Made by a program: the position numbers and the translations under genes
The notes under the pieces: generated by a model
Seen by the model: only the letters and a program-made list of their open reading frames with translations
Told to the model about the DNA's origin: nothing
Databases searched by the model: none
In this document: in pieces, positions 1 to 7,554 of the stretch
Position numbering within the stretch: the first letter of the stretch is position 1
How the letters are laid out: the number at the start of each line of letters is the position of its first letter
Assembly (NCBI GenBank): GCA_030740295.1
Contig: JASLXP010000185.1
Coordinates: 1 to 9,170 of the forward strand
DNA length: 9,170 nt
DNA from: Planctomycetota bacterium
Lineage (GTDB): Bacteria; Planctomycetota; PUPC01; JACPCR01
Direction: 5' to 3'

Positions 1-1972
1 CATCCAGGCGGACGCCCAAAGCCACCACCTGCTCCCTGGTGCAGTTATATTCGATCACGTAATGTCGCGTCTGCTGAATCGAGGAAGGCTTCAGTCTGCG
101 TTCGATATCGGCCGTCTGGTCCTGGCCCGGGCTCGCAAGAACATCGAGCCTGCCTATTACCTGCTGGTCAGTGAACTCTTCCCCTTCGCCGATTTTTCTT
201 CGCAACCTCAGGTAGGCATTTCTGTGGTCACGCTGGAGGTTTCTGGCGCGAGTGGCCAGCTCAGACATCCGGTCAACACGCCTTTGCTTAAACTTCCGAA
301 TCTCGCGCTGCAATTTGGTAATCTGAGTCGAGGTGACTTCTTTTGAACCTTTCTTCTTGGCCAGCTTCATCTGCGTGAGCTGCTCTTCCTTATCTCCCAT
401 CTCCTGCTCGTACAGGGCCTCGACCTTATCGGTCCGATCTTTGTGCCAGGTATTCAGTTTCGTACGGATGCCTTCGTCAACGGTGGCCACCTTCTGCAGG
501 GCTTCCTCAATTTTCTTGTTTTTTGCACCGATGGACTGAGTGGCTGATTTTTCCCATTGGGCAATCTGGTCCTCGGACAGCCTCAGGATGTCTGTATTCG
601 CGTATTGATTTTTTGCCTTTGCGAGCATCGTCATCGCACGTGAGCTGGCACCACTTTCGATCGCCAGCTTTATCTCTTCCAGGTTTTGCGAAGCTTCAGC
701 TTCCTTTCGGATCTTCTTCCAGCTTGCCTGCCGTTCTCTGCCCGGATGCCACTCGCCTAACTTTTGAAAAAGTCCTTCGGCTTCCGTATGTCGGTCCCGG
801 TGCATCAACATCACGCCGAGACCATAAAGGTCGTCCCTGGCAGCAAGTTCGCCCAGGGCGCTGTTATCGAGGATCCACCTGGGCTGCAGATCTTTTCTAT
901 CAATGATCGATTCCTTGTCACCGGCGTCGAGCACGATCATGGTGTCCACGACATCCTTGACTTTTCCACGCTTGGCACCAAAGACAATCGAGTTGCCCTT
1001 CTTCTTTTGTATGCTCTGGAGAAAGCGATCGAGCATCCCATCTACCGCGTCCATATCCTGAGCCAATCCTTTGACGTAGGTGCCGACGAGGCCATCATCC
1101 ATCCGTGCCGCGGCAACTGTCAGCCTGGGTCGCAGTGTTTCATAATCAGACTGCTTCAGGAGCCGCTCGAAGGTTTGTTGAAACTGGTTGTAAGAAGCGA
1201 TTTCCGCATTCAGCCTCTCGAGGGTCATCTTGATGTGCGCCCTGCGCGCGGGCGGCTGCGTCTCGGCCGGGCCTGAGTTGGTGCTGCCGACGCCAAGGAG
1301 GGCGATGACGGAGACATCCCCATCTTGGGATGCGGAAGAGGCGAGCAGGTCGGTGACGAGGCGTTTCACATCCTTATCGCCGTCGAAAACCATAACGGCT
1401 TGTTTAAGGGAAAGCGTGTCCGGTGCAGAATCCTCTACGTTTTCCGGGCTGGCAGGCTGTTCTGTTGTCTGAGTCAGAGTTTCAATAGCGGCTTTGGTTG
1501 CCGTTGCGAAGGCATTGTCTTTCTTCTCCTGCGCCACAACGGTTTCGATCTGTTTCATGATCTTCTGGAGATCATGGGTCATTCCCCGGGATTCCCCGCT
1601 GCGGCCAAGGTAGATGTCATCATCGGTACCGAATTGCTTGTCCGGCCCTGCGCTTCCTACTGCGTAATAGGATCGAACTGGATGGTGATAGACAAGTTTG
1701 GTGCCCCAGACATCGTTCCCTTCGTGGGTAACGCCGCTCTCGAAGCTGACCTCGAGAAACTCTGCAAACTCATCCTGATCGCTCGGCAACGGATCTGCAT
1801 CGGTCTCGTTGTCAGTCACCAGTTTGTAGAGACCGGTATCGATGGCTGCGAGCGATTTCGATTGCACGGAAACGGTCATCGTGCCGGATGCGTTTCGGAT
1901 GACGTTGTATATGAGCGCACTTACGATCACGCTCACAATCGGCATGATTTTCTTAACGCTGAACTTCTTCAT
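1..1972 (-). CDS. Membrane-anchored protein with GspG-like calcium-site module and long helical region (3' end outside window)
   Basis: The frame is open without a stop from the ATG at 1972 to the left edge: 657 codons seen, C-terminus missing. I translated it codon by codon. Residues 1-24 (MKKFSVKKIMPIVSVIVS and on) form a basic start and one hydrophobic span, so a signal anchor or uncleaved signal peptide. Residues about 25-125 resemble the C-terminal part of type II secretion pseudopilin GspG: DVWG at 87-90, then SAGPD (107-111) and FGTDDDI (114-120), an acidic loop that binds calcium in GspG. The prepilin-peptidase motif GFTLIE is absent, so this is not a normal pseudopilin. Residues about 329-410 look like a small beta domain followed by a TPR-like helical pair (LYGLGVMLMHRDRHTEAEGL). 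Residues about 460-600 are highly charged, helical and probably coiled coil. It is the third gene of the operon; its start overlaps the preceding stop by one base (TGATG) and has a strong Shine-Dalgarno. Function unknown; a structural envelope role is inferred. The gene is secure, the domain calls moderate. Confidence 0.9.
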   Translation of the reverse strand, partial: MKKFSVKKIMPIVSVIVSALIYNVIRNASGTMTVSVQSKSLAAIDTGLYKLVTDNETDADPLPSDQDEFAEFLEVSFESGVTHEGNDVWGTKLVYHHPVRSYYAVGSAGPDKQFGTDDDIYLGRSGESRGMTHDLQKIMKQIETVVAQEKKDNAFATATKAAIETLTQTTEQPASPENVEDSAPDTLSLKQAVMVFDGDKDVKRLVTDLLASSASQDGDVSVIALLGVGSTNSGPAETQPPARRAHIKMTLERLNAEIASYNQFQQTFERLLKQSDYETLRPRLTVAAARMDDGLVGTYVKGLAQDMDAVDGMLDRFLQSIQKKKGNSIVFGAKRGKVKDVVDTMIVLDAGDKESIIDRKDLQPRWILDNSALGELAARDDLYGLGVMLMHRDRHTEAEGLFQKLGEWHPGRERQASWKKIRKEAEASQNLEEIKLAIESGASSRAMTMLAKAKNQYANTDILRLSEDQIAQWEKSATQSIGAKNKKIEEALQKVATVDEGIRTKLNTWHKDRTDKVEALYEQEMGDKEEQLTQMKLAKKKGSKEVTSTQITKLQREIRKFKQRRVDRMSELATRARNLQRDHRNAYLRLRRKIGEGEEFTDQQVIGRLDVLASPGQDQTADIERRLKPSSIQQTRHYVIEYNCTREQVVALGVRLD

Positions 1973-4900
1973 CACAGGGCCTCCATCAGTTCATGCGTGC
2001 GCTGTCGCGAGATGGAGCTCAGCCGCTTGCGCGCGAATGGATTGCCGCCTACGAGCTGCAGAAAATCCCCTTTGCCCAGAGACAGCGCTGTCATGTCCTC
2101 CGTGGCGCGGATACTCGCTGTGCGTGGGACATCTTCGAGCAGTGCGATCTCTCCGAAGAAATCCCGGGTCTTGAGGTTCCGGATTGGCTCGTCGCTATCC
2201 GGCAGCAGGACATCAGCCTGGCCGCTCTGGATGACGTAAAACTTGTCGCCCATCTCGCCGAATCCGATCACCTCTTCGCCTGATTTGAACGACTCGACCT
2301 GAAACTGGGTGGCGACCGTGGCGACCTCTTCCTGTGAGAAATCATCGAACAGAGGAATCTCGTGAATCAGCCTGAGGGCCCGGATGGCGTTGGCAAGCTT
2401 GTCGCGTGCCTCACCGAAGCTTTCCACAAACCGATCGAAAACGGGGCGATCCAGGATCAACACATCCACGTGATCGACCGCCTTGACGGTGGCCGACCGG
2501 GGCGCGTCTTCGAGGAGCGCGAGTTCTCCAAAGAAATCGCCAGCGCTCAGATGTGCGACCGAGTGAGTCTGGCCGAGCTCGTCTTCCACGAGTACGTCAA
2601 CGACGCCCTGCTGGATGATGTAAGCCTCATCCCCCGGTTCATCCTGTTTTATGATGTTCGTGCCTGGCTCAAACGTACTGCTGCCGACAAGCGATGCGAT
2701 CGTTGCCAGTTCGTCCGGATCAAATCTGTTGAAGAGAAAGCTGTTCTTGAGAGTTGTCAGCCGGTCCGCATGTGTGATGTTCTCGTTCACTGCAAACAGT
2801 TTTTCCCACCTGGTCCTCGCGAAGAGGCAATCTTTCACAAGCTGTCTCTCCGACCAGGGCAGATGGGACTGGATTGCGTCCAACAGCCTGGTGGCCGCGT
2901 TGAGCCCAACTGTTTCTTTTTCTTCATCCAAGACGGAGGCCAGAGCCGATCCAACGGATTCCGCCGCTCTCGGCAGATCTGCATCCTCACGGATTTCACA
3001 TGTAAAGGTCGCAGCCTCATCTTGCTCAGAATGGACCAGCCTTAGCTCATCGGAAGAAGCGGCCACCATCCGTTCGATCTGCTTTTTGATGCTGTCGGAA
3101 TCGGCGAATGGCTGCAGGTTTCTAACCAGCGATGTAACGACGTAGCCGGTGGCTTCTCCCAGTTGCTGTTTTTCATTGTCACTGCCCTCAGTATCAAGGT
3201 GGGGTATGTGGAGGTCTTGCGCCTTCACCATCAGCCACCAGCCTCTGCTTGCCAACAGGGTCGCACAGCAGGCTGCGATCAGAATGCTGCTGAAGACGCC
3301 TCCTGCGTCTGCGGTTTTTACCAGCACGAAGGTAAACACGGTCTGCAATATCAGCGACAGCAGGACGAGGTACCAGAGACCGGCGAACCGGGTTGATTTC
3401 AGACGTATCATCACGCCTGCGGTGAAGAGGATTCCCAGGAGGCTGGCGACGAATCCGACAGGCAATAGGAAAGTCCAGGCGACAATGTCTGCGCCCTGCA
3501 AGAGAATTCCAGTGAGGGAAAGCGCGGCGCCGGCGGCCGCGCAGGTGTGCCCTCGGCCCAGGCTGCCGGCCAGAACGTCGTTTAACTCATCTTTGGTGGC
3601 GAACATCAGCCGATCGGCCAGATAGACGCCGCACATCACAAGCAACATCCTGATGAACATGTGGCTGGTGCTTCCCGCAGTCAGTCTGTGCAGGAGGCCC
3701 GCGCAGAGACCGACTACAACTACCCACCGAACGGCCTGGGATGGAGTTCGCCAGATGCTCGATCGGTTCAGCGCATCCACCAGTGAAGAAACAATGTAGC
3801 TGCCTCCTGCCACAAGAAACCCAAGGAGGGGGAGCAGCACGATCAGGATCATGAACAATGCGACCGTCTCATCTGCGGACATTGCGTTCGCGTCACCAAA
3901 TGCCTTGTCCGCCAGTTGGATGATTGTTTTCGACAGTTGTGAATTCAGCAGGAACGCGGCCACTTGTGCGACCACCGCTCCCCAGACCAGACTCCAGATC
4001 CCGAAGACGAAGAAGACCTGTTCCCTTTTCTCCCACTCCTCTTTGTGCCAGACGTGAAGCCAGTAATCTGGCCGGAGAAACCTGAGCGCTGCCCTGCGCA
4101 GTTGAGGCAGATCACAGGACTCGACAACCGCTTCATAGGCGGGTGAATCCACGAACGGGCAAGCATGATAAATGAGGCGGAGGCCAATGATCACGGTGCC
4201 GAGTGACATGAGCTGCTGCCAGATGGCGGACCCGAGCATCCCGCTGGCAATGCCGCACAGACCGAAGAGAAACATCTCCGCCCAGATGCCTGAAAGGATC
4301 ACACGCCGCCTCTGCGCGCGGGGGCGGGCGAGACAGTCGCGGGTATCCACGTAAACCCCCGGCACCCCCATGTGGAAAGCGATGCCGGATTTTACGACCT
4401 TACAGTTGTTGGCCTTGAGCGCGGCCGCTCTCGCAAACTCATGCACCACCGATCCAATAATCAACCAGCCATAGACCCCAACGAAAGCCAGGCTGAAATA
4501 GCCGGCCGGCTTGAATGCCTGGTAGAGGTGTTCCGATCCGTGGGCGCTCAGTGTGAAGGCGAAGAGTAGAAGGCCGAGGATGCCGCCCGCGGCCATGCAG
4601 CGGAGCGCGATGGTCTGGCCAAGAAATCCAAACCCCAGATCGTCAAGCACTTTGAAAAAGCGGTCGCCGAAATTCGGCCCCACAGGCTGGAAGGCCAGAC
4701 GCTGAAGCCATGAGCTGATTCCTTCTGGTTTCGCTTCATCGTCTGCGAGCCGGTTTTCGCTGTGCCAGAGCGCGACCGATTCCAAATCAAGGAACCCGTG
4801 GTCGATCAGTTTATGAAGGAATTTGCCGACTCGGTCATAGCCCAGTGCGTGATACTGGTCGAAATAACTTTCTACAAGCTCTCCCAACGTGGTGTGTCCA

Positions 4901-5136
4901 TCCATCTGCTGCCAGAGGAAATACTCCCGCTCATCGATTCGCACGTACGCGCCTTCATTCCGATTGCGTAGGAGGAAATGCGTGCTGTCCTCGTCGTCCT
5001 GGACCTCGACGCATTCCGTGCCCTCCAACAGCCGGGGGGCCTCCCCTGTTGCATCGCTTTCGACCTCTTCGAGGATCTCTGCGACTGGCAGTTCCTCAGG
5101 ATGGTCTCCGACTGTATTGCTTTCCTGATCACTCAT
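1972..5136 (-). CDS. Polytopic membrane protein: PqqD-like domain, degenerate M50 (site-2 protease-like) core, two C-terminal cNMP-binding domains
   Basis: 1054 aa. Residues about 42-122 resemble a PqqD-like winged helix (FLLRNRNEGAYVRIDEREYF, then an FLHKLIDHGFLD helix), the arrangement found ahead of M50 domains in YydH-like proteins. Residues about 170-400 follow the M50 pattern: a first span, a second span carrying HEFAR (232-236), then GVPGVYVDTRDCLA, a basic patch (RPRAQRRR) and a third span. The usual NxxPxxxLDG site reads ACPFVDS (325-331), keeping P327 and D330. The second zinc-ligand His of HExxH is Arg236, so proteolysis is probably lost. About seven more spans follow to residue 632, giving about 12 in all. 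Residues about 655-795 form a soluble domain I cannot assign. Two cyclic-nucleotide-binding domains end the protein (about 795-915 and 925-1045). Both have intact phosphate-binding cassettes, FGELALLEDAPRSATV (869-884) and FGEIALLEDVPRTASI (994-1009), including the phosphate-contacting Arg. The start overlaps the upstream stop by 4 bp (ATGA) and lacks a clear Shine-Dalgarno, so coupled translation is likely. Inferred role: cNMP-gated membrane regulator or scaffold. An active atypical protease is the alternative. Confidence 0.92.
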   Translation of the reverse strand: MSDQESNTVGDHPEELPVAEILEEVESDATGEAPRLLEGTECVEVQDDEDSTHFLLRNRNEGAYVRIDEREYFLWQQMDGHTTLGELVESYFDQYHALGYDRVGKFLHKLIDHGFLDLESVALWHSENRLADDEAKPEGISSWLQRLAFQPVGPNFGDRFFKVLDDLGFGFLGQTIALRCMAAGGILGLLLFAFTLSAHGSEHLYQAFKPAGYFSLAFVGVYGWLIIGSVVHEFARAAALKANNCKVVKSGIAFHMGVPGVYVDTRDCLARPRAQRRRVILSGIWAEMFLFGLCGIASGMLGSAIWQQLMSLGTVIIGLRLIYHACPFVDSPAYEAVVESCDLPQLRRAALRFLRPDYWLHVWHKEEWEKREQVFFVFGIWSLVWGAVVAQVAAFLLNSQLSKTIIQLADKAFGDANAMSADETVALFMILIVLLPLLGFLVAGGSYIVSSLVDALNRSSIWRTPSQAVRWVVVVGLCAGLLHRLTAGSTSHMFIRMLLVMCGVYLADRLMFATKDELNDVLAGSLGRGHTCAAAGAALSLTGILLQGADIVAWTFLLPVGFVASLLGILFTAGVMIRLKSTRFAGLWYLVLLSLILQTVFTFVLVKTADAGGVFSSILIAACCATLLASRGWWLMVKAQDLHIPHLDTEGSDNEKQQLGEATGYVVTSLVRNLQPFADSDSIKKQIERMVAASSDELRLVHSEQDEAATFTCEIREDADLPRAAESVGSALASVLDEEKETVGLNAATRLLDAIQSHLPWSERQLVKDCLFARTRWEKLFAVNENITHADRLTTLKNSFLFNRFDPDELATIASLVGSSTFEPGTNIIKQDEPGDEAYIIQQGVVDVLVEDELGQTHSVAHLSAGDFFGELALLEDAPRSATVKAVDHVDVLILDRPVFDRFVESFGEARDKLANAIRALRLIHEIPLFDDFSQEEVATVATQFQVESFKSGEEVIGFGEMGDKFYVIQSGQADVLLPDSDEPIRNLKTRDFFGEIALLEDVPRTASIRATEDMTALSLGKGDFLQLVGGNPFARKRLSSISRQRTHELMEAL
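1980..1984 (-). promoter_or_regulatory. Shine-Dalgarno GGAGG of the third operon gene
   Basis: Read on the minus strand, GGAGG stands 7 bases before the ATG at 1972-1970, inside the last codons of the 1054-aa gene. It is the only strong Shine-Dalgarno among the three operon starts. It fixes the start of the GspG-like-module gene and fits re-initiation after the overlapping TGA (1974-1972). Confidence 0.8.
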
Positions 5137-7259
5137 TGGTTCTTGAGCCTGTAAATCTCCAGTTGCTCTTTGGCCTTTTCGGCGAACTCGCTGTCGGGAT
5201 AAGTTTTCAGCAGATGGTCGTAATACTGCATAGCCTCTTTCTTCTTCTTGTTCACCAGAAAGCCATAGAAGAAGTTGTAGAGGGTTCTTGGATTGTCCGG
5301 CATCTTGAGTGTGGACGGGGTGGTCTTCGGGCCGGTCTGTGTGCCGGCCGTCGCTGGTGGCTTTTCGAGATCTTTCTCTGCACGGGCCGCGTATTCGCCA
5401 TCCGGGAACTTTGCCTTCAATTCAGCGACGTATTGTGCCGCTTGATCTTTCTGGCGATTCAAGAGGGCGTTGCGGAAACGGGAGTAGATGGCCTTCTCTT
5501 TTCGCCGAATCGGTTCGAGGAATTCCCGGTCGTATTGGGCAAACGCCGGGGTCAGTTCGTCCTCGTCAAGTTTTAAGAATCTGACCTTTCCGTTTGCGTG
5601 TCCGAGCGCGGCAGTCAGTCCATCGGGGCCGATCTCCATCGCGCTGATCGGGCTGTTCTCGGGGACGCCCACGAGGGCAATTCTGTTCTTCTGCAGGTCG
5701 AATACTTGAATGGCTCTTGAACCTTTGGTGGCCACTGCCAGGTATCGTCCGCGGGAGAGGAAGCGGATGCCGGTCACCTCACGATGCACATCGATAGCAC
5801 GTGACGAGTCCTCCGAACCCACCTGACCGATTGTTACATGGGGCTGCCCTGCCGAGGCGACCGCAAAAGTCTGTGTGTCAAAGCTGTAGTCAAAATCCGC
5901 CGGCGTGGCAAAGAGAGTTTGGGTTTTCTCAACCTTCAATCCCGGCAGAGAAAAGAGGGTGACGTCTCCAGTAGACGATATCAAGACGCCGTTTGCTCCA
6001 TCCTTGGAGATCCTCACAAACTCGCATGATGATGCATTCGACTTCAGGATCTTTGCCTGCTGAATATCCCAAAGCTTCAGCCCCGCGGTCGAGAATTCAA
6101 GCGCATGTGCAGCTTGCTTCAGAGGCAGCAGCGAGCCCTTCGAATCTTTCAGTCTTGCAAGCGTGGCGGTTGTCTGGCCGTCCCATACTTTGCCACCAAG
6201 CCTGGAGGCAATGAGCAGGCTGCCGTCCGGCATAAACGCCGCGGAACTGGCGGAAGAATCAAGATTTCGAACCACCCGCCCAGAGGGAACCTCCAACACC
6301 TGGCCATGACTTTCAGTGGCAAGAGCGGTGACGAGCCCGCCGTCCGCTCGGAATGTCAGGGAGTGGATTGCGCCTGACGCCTCTTCCGGATGCTTCACGA
6401 ATCCGAGCAGGTCGTTCACTGAGATTTCACCATCAGCTTTCTGCAGATCTGCAGCATCGATCTGGCCGCTCACCCTTTGCTCTGGCAAGAAGACCTCCAC
6501 TCGTTGGCCCGTCTCTTCATCACCCCATACTACCACCGGCTGTCCTCTCCGGACCAGGAACGGCTCCGCACCCTCTCTCTGAATCAGGGCCTGTTCGGAT
6601 TTTACCGTTGCAAGTGAAATATCTATGGCCGCAGTCGGTTCTGTATCCCCAGAATCCGCAGGCTCAGGTTCTTCGGCCTGTTTCTGGAACGATTTCGCCA
6701 GGGCCTGCTTCTTCTTGTAAACGCTCGATGTCTGGACGGCGGCCGCGTGAGCCTTAGATTCCTTAATGGATTTAACCGCAGACCAGACAACCCCAGCGGA
6801 AACGAGGACGGCCAATGCAGGAAAAACGAACCGAGTGACTTTGGGCGCGCCCTCCGCCTTCTCCTGAGTCATGGTTGCGGCCCGTGGCCGGGCGGGCTCC
6901 TTTGCGGCCGGAATCTCCTGTTCGGCTGTTTCTGTCTCTGCAGTTTCTGTGTCAGCTTCTGCCTGAGAAGATTCTGCTTCGGCCTCTGTTTCAGCAGTTT
7001 CAGTCTCGGCAGGTTTCGCTTTGGTGTCCTCTCTGACCGCCTGCCGCGGCCCTTGAGCAGATTCAATCGGTTTGAGGGGAACAGTCGCGGGCTCGAGCGC
7101 GTCGTCTTTGGGCGCCGCTTTGCCGCCGATGACGAACTTTTCGCCGCATCGGGAGCATTTGACTTTCTGGCCGGCCAGCGTGCTCTTGATCCTGTACTTC
7201 TGTCCACAGTCTTCATTCGGACAGAGCATGACCAGAGTTTTTGCCGGGGCTGAAGCCAT
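5133..7259 (-). CDS. Zinc-ribbon (MJ0042-type), single-span WD40-like propeller and TPR-like repeat protein
   Basis: 708 aa. Residues 11-46 form an MJ0042-like zinc ribbon with Cys13, Cys18, Cys35 and Cys38 (CPNEDC and CSRC) and the usual AGQKVKC and GEKF context. A low-complexity acidic linker rich in E, T and A follows (about 84-115), then one transmembrane helix (about 143-163, FVFPALAVLVSAGVVWSAV). Residues about 220-270 look like a small beta domain. Residues about 290-566 carry WD40-like blades, with recurring xDG turns and strands such as GLKLWDI, GDVTLFSL and IQVFDLQ. The C-terminus has two BamD/YbgF-like TPR repeats (about 595-632 and 664-704), each ending in a PDG or PDS turn and an acidic helix. 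It is the first gene of the operon, about 25 nt below a predicted promoter. An in-frame TGA at 7271-7269 rules out a longer start. No Shine-Dalgarno is visible; ATG 7229 (Met11) is a less likely start because it would begin two residues before Cys13. Probably a protein-interaction scaffold. Membrane side is uncertain because both flanks of the span are basic. Confidence 0.92.
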   Translation of the reverse strand: MASAPAKTLVMLCPNEDCGQKYRIKSTLAGQKVKCSRCGEKFVIGGKAAPKDDALEPATVPLKPIESAQGPRQAVREDTKAKPAETETAETEAEAESSQAEADTETAETETAEQEIPAAKEPARPRAATMTQEKAEGAPKVTRFVFPALAVLVSAGVVWSAVKSIKESKAHAAAVQTSSVYKKKQALAKSFQKQAEEPEPADSGDTEPTAAIDISLATVKSEQALIQREGAEPFLVRRGQPVVVWGDEETGQRVEVFLPEQRVSGQIDAADLQKADGEISVNDLLGFVKHPEEASGAIHSLTFRADGGLVTALATESHGQVLEVPSGRVVRNLDSSASSAAFMPDGSLLIASRLGGKVWDGQTTATLARLKDSKGSLLPLKQAAHALEFSTAGLKLWDIQQAKILKSNASSCEFVRISKDGANGVLISSTGDVTLFSLPGLKVEKTQTLFATPADFDYSFDTQTFAVASAGQPHVTIGQVGSEDSSRAIDVHREVTGIRFLSRGRYLAVATKGSRAIQVFDLQKNRIALVGVPENSPISAMEIGPDGLTAALGHANGKVRFLKLDEDELTPAFAQYDREFLEPIRRKEKAIYSRFRNALLNRQKDQAAQYVAELKAKFPDGEYAARAEKDLEKPPATAGTQTGPKTTPSTLKMPDNPRTLYNFFYGFLVNKKKKEAMQYYDHLLKTYPDSEFAEKAKEQLEIYRLKNQ
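6915..7010 (-). repeat. Low-complexity Glu/Thr/Ala linker repeat within the 708-aa gene
   Basis: Residues 84-115 consist of near-tandem ETETAE, TEAEAE and ETAETETAE units, encoded by a degenerate GAAACTGAAACTGC-type DNA repeat. It links the zinc ribbon to the membrane span and is probably a flexible, negatively charged tether. Such tracts change length easily by slippage. Confidence 0.75.
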
Positions 7260-7290
7260 GGATAGGAATCAGAAACTGCGCCGCTCGGTC

Positions 7291-7319
7291 ATGATTAAAG
7301 GTGGCGGAAGAATTGTCAA
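7291..7319 (-). promoter_or_regulatory. Sigma70-like promoter of the three-gene operon
   Basis: On the minus strand TTGACA (7319-7314) is a perfect -35 hexamer, followed by a 17-nt spacer and AATCAT (7296-7291), 4 of 6 matches to TATAAT. The expected start is near 7284, giving a leader of about 25 nt before the ATG at 7259. An overlapping TTTAAT is a better -10 match but leaves only a 14-nt spacer. The location, in the only non-coding gap and just before the first gene, supports the call. Confidence 0.6.
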
Positions 7320-7327
7320 GGGGACGA

Positions 7328-7345
7328 GCAGCTCCATCGCAGCTC
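7328..7345 (-). promoter_or_regulatory. Tandem heptamer repeat upstream of the -35, candidate regulator site
   Basis: On the minus strand GAGCTGC occurs at 7345-7339 and again at 7334-7328, separated by GATG. The pitch is 11 bp, about one helical turn, so both copies would face the same side of the DNA. The second copy ends 8 bp before the TTGACA -35. Relative to the predicted start this covers roughly -44 to -61, a usual place for an activator that binds direct repeats. No regulator gene is visible nearby. Chance repetition is possible at this length. Confidence 0.35.
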
Positions 7346-7389
7346 TTCAGCCTCAAGGTCGGCTTGGTTTACTGGAAGCCTTCCGCGCG

Positions 7390-7554
7390 CTATTGGTGCA
7401 GCTTCATACGGTCACGCGTAAACACAACTTGTTCCTTCAGCCATGTGATGTATTTCCGTTTCCTTTTCAGTTCCTTCCCAGCCGCCTTGTCGCCGGCCGT
7501 GGCCCTGGCCTGAAGCTCGACGACCATTCTTTTTTCGTGCGGCAGCCATTCAAT
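7390..7554 (-). pseudogene. Possible frameshifted C-terminal tail of the DUF4838/CBM9 gene
   Basis: The upstream gene ends ...GWLVFH-TGA (TGA at 7552-7550). One base over, the frame runs without a stop from 7686 to the TAG at 7392-7390. If reading shifts by +1 at the five T's (7560-7556), or one T is surplus, translation continues ...GWLVF-IEWLPHEKRM and on for 54 residues. The tail is rich in Lys, Arg and Glu (middle: AGKELKRKRKYITW), and its codons mostly end in G or C like the neighbouring genes. The frame has no ATG before an internal Met (tail residue 10), so it is unlikely to be a separate gene of full length. Against a shift: a CBM9-like domain commonly ends at or near the GWLVF strand, so the TGA may be the true end. 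Confidence 0.4.

Larger units (their letters stand above)
7260..7549. other. Gap between the DUF4838 gene and the operon
   Basis: Nothing in the annotated frames covers this 290-bp gap. Its right half (7390-7549) is open and coding-looking in the frame one base over from the upstream gene and is listed separately. The left half holds the predicted promoter and the tandem heptamer. A short perfect palindrome, GGAAGGCTTCC, lies just past the TAG at 7392-7390. It has too little loop to fold well and no T run after it, so I do not call a terminator. Confidence 0.6.

Noticed and set aside
1325..2239. 304-codon open frame on the plus strand
   Set aside because: It lies antisense across two continuous minus-strand genes whose translations carry recognisable domains, and its own translation is Cys/Arg-rich with no family signature.
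4845..5576. 243-codon plus-strand open frame
   Set aside because: It is antisense to the PqqD-like region and the TPR repeats, with no start signal or recognisable domain.
7269..7292. Seven-codon leader ORF (ATG at 7292) before the 708-aa gene
   Set aside because: Its ATG overlaps the predicted -10 hexamer, so it would lie upstream of the transcript start.
7379..7389. Palindrome GGAAGGCTTCC as a terminator
   Set aside because: There is almost no loop, the arms are about 5 bp, and no T run follows in the direction of transcription.
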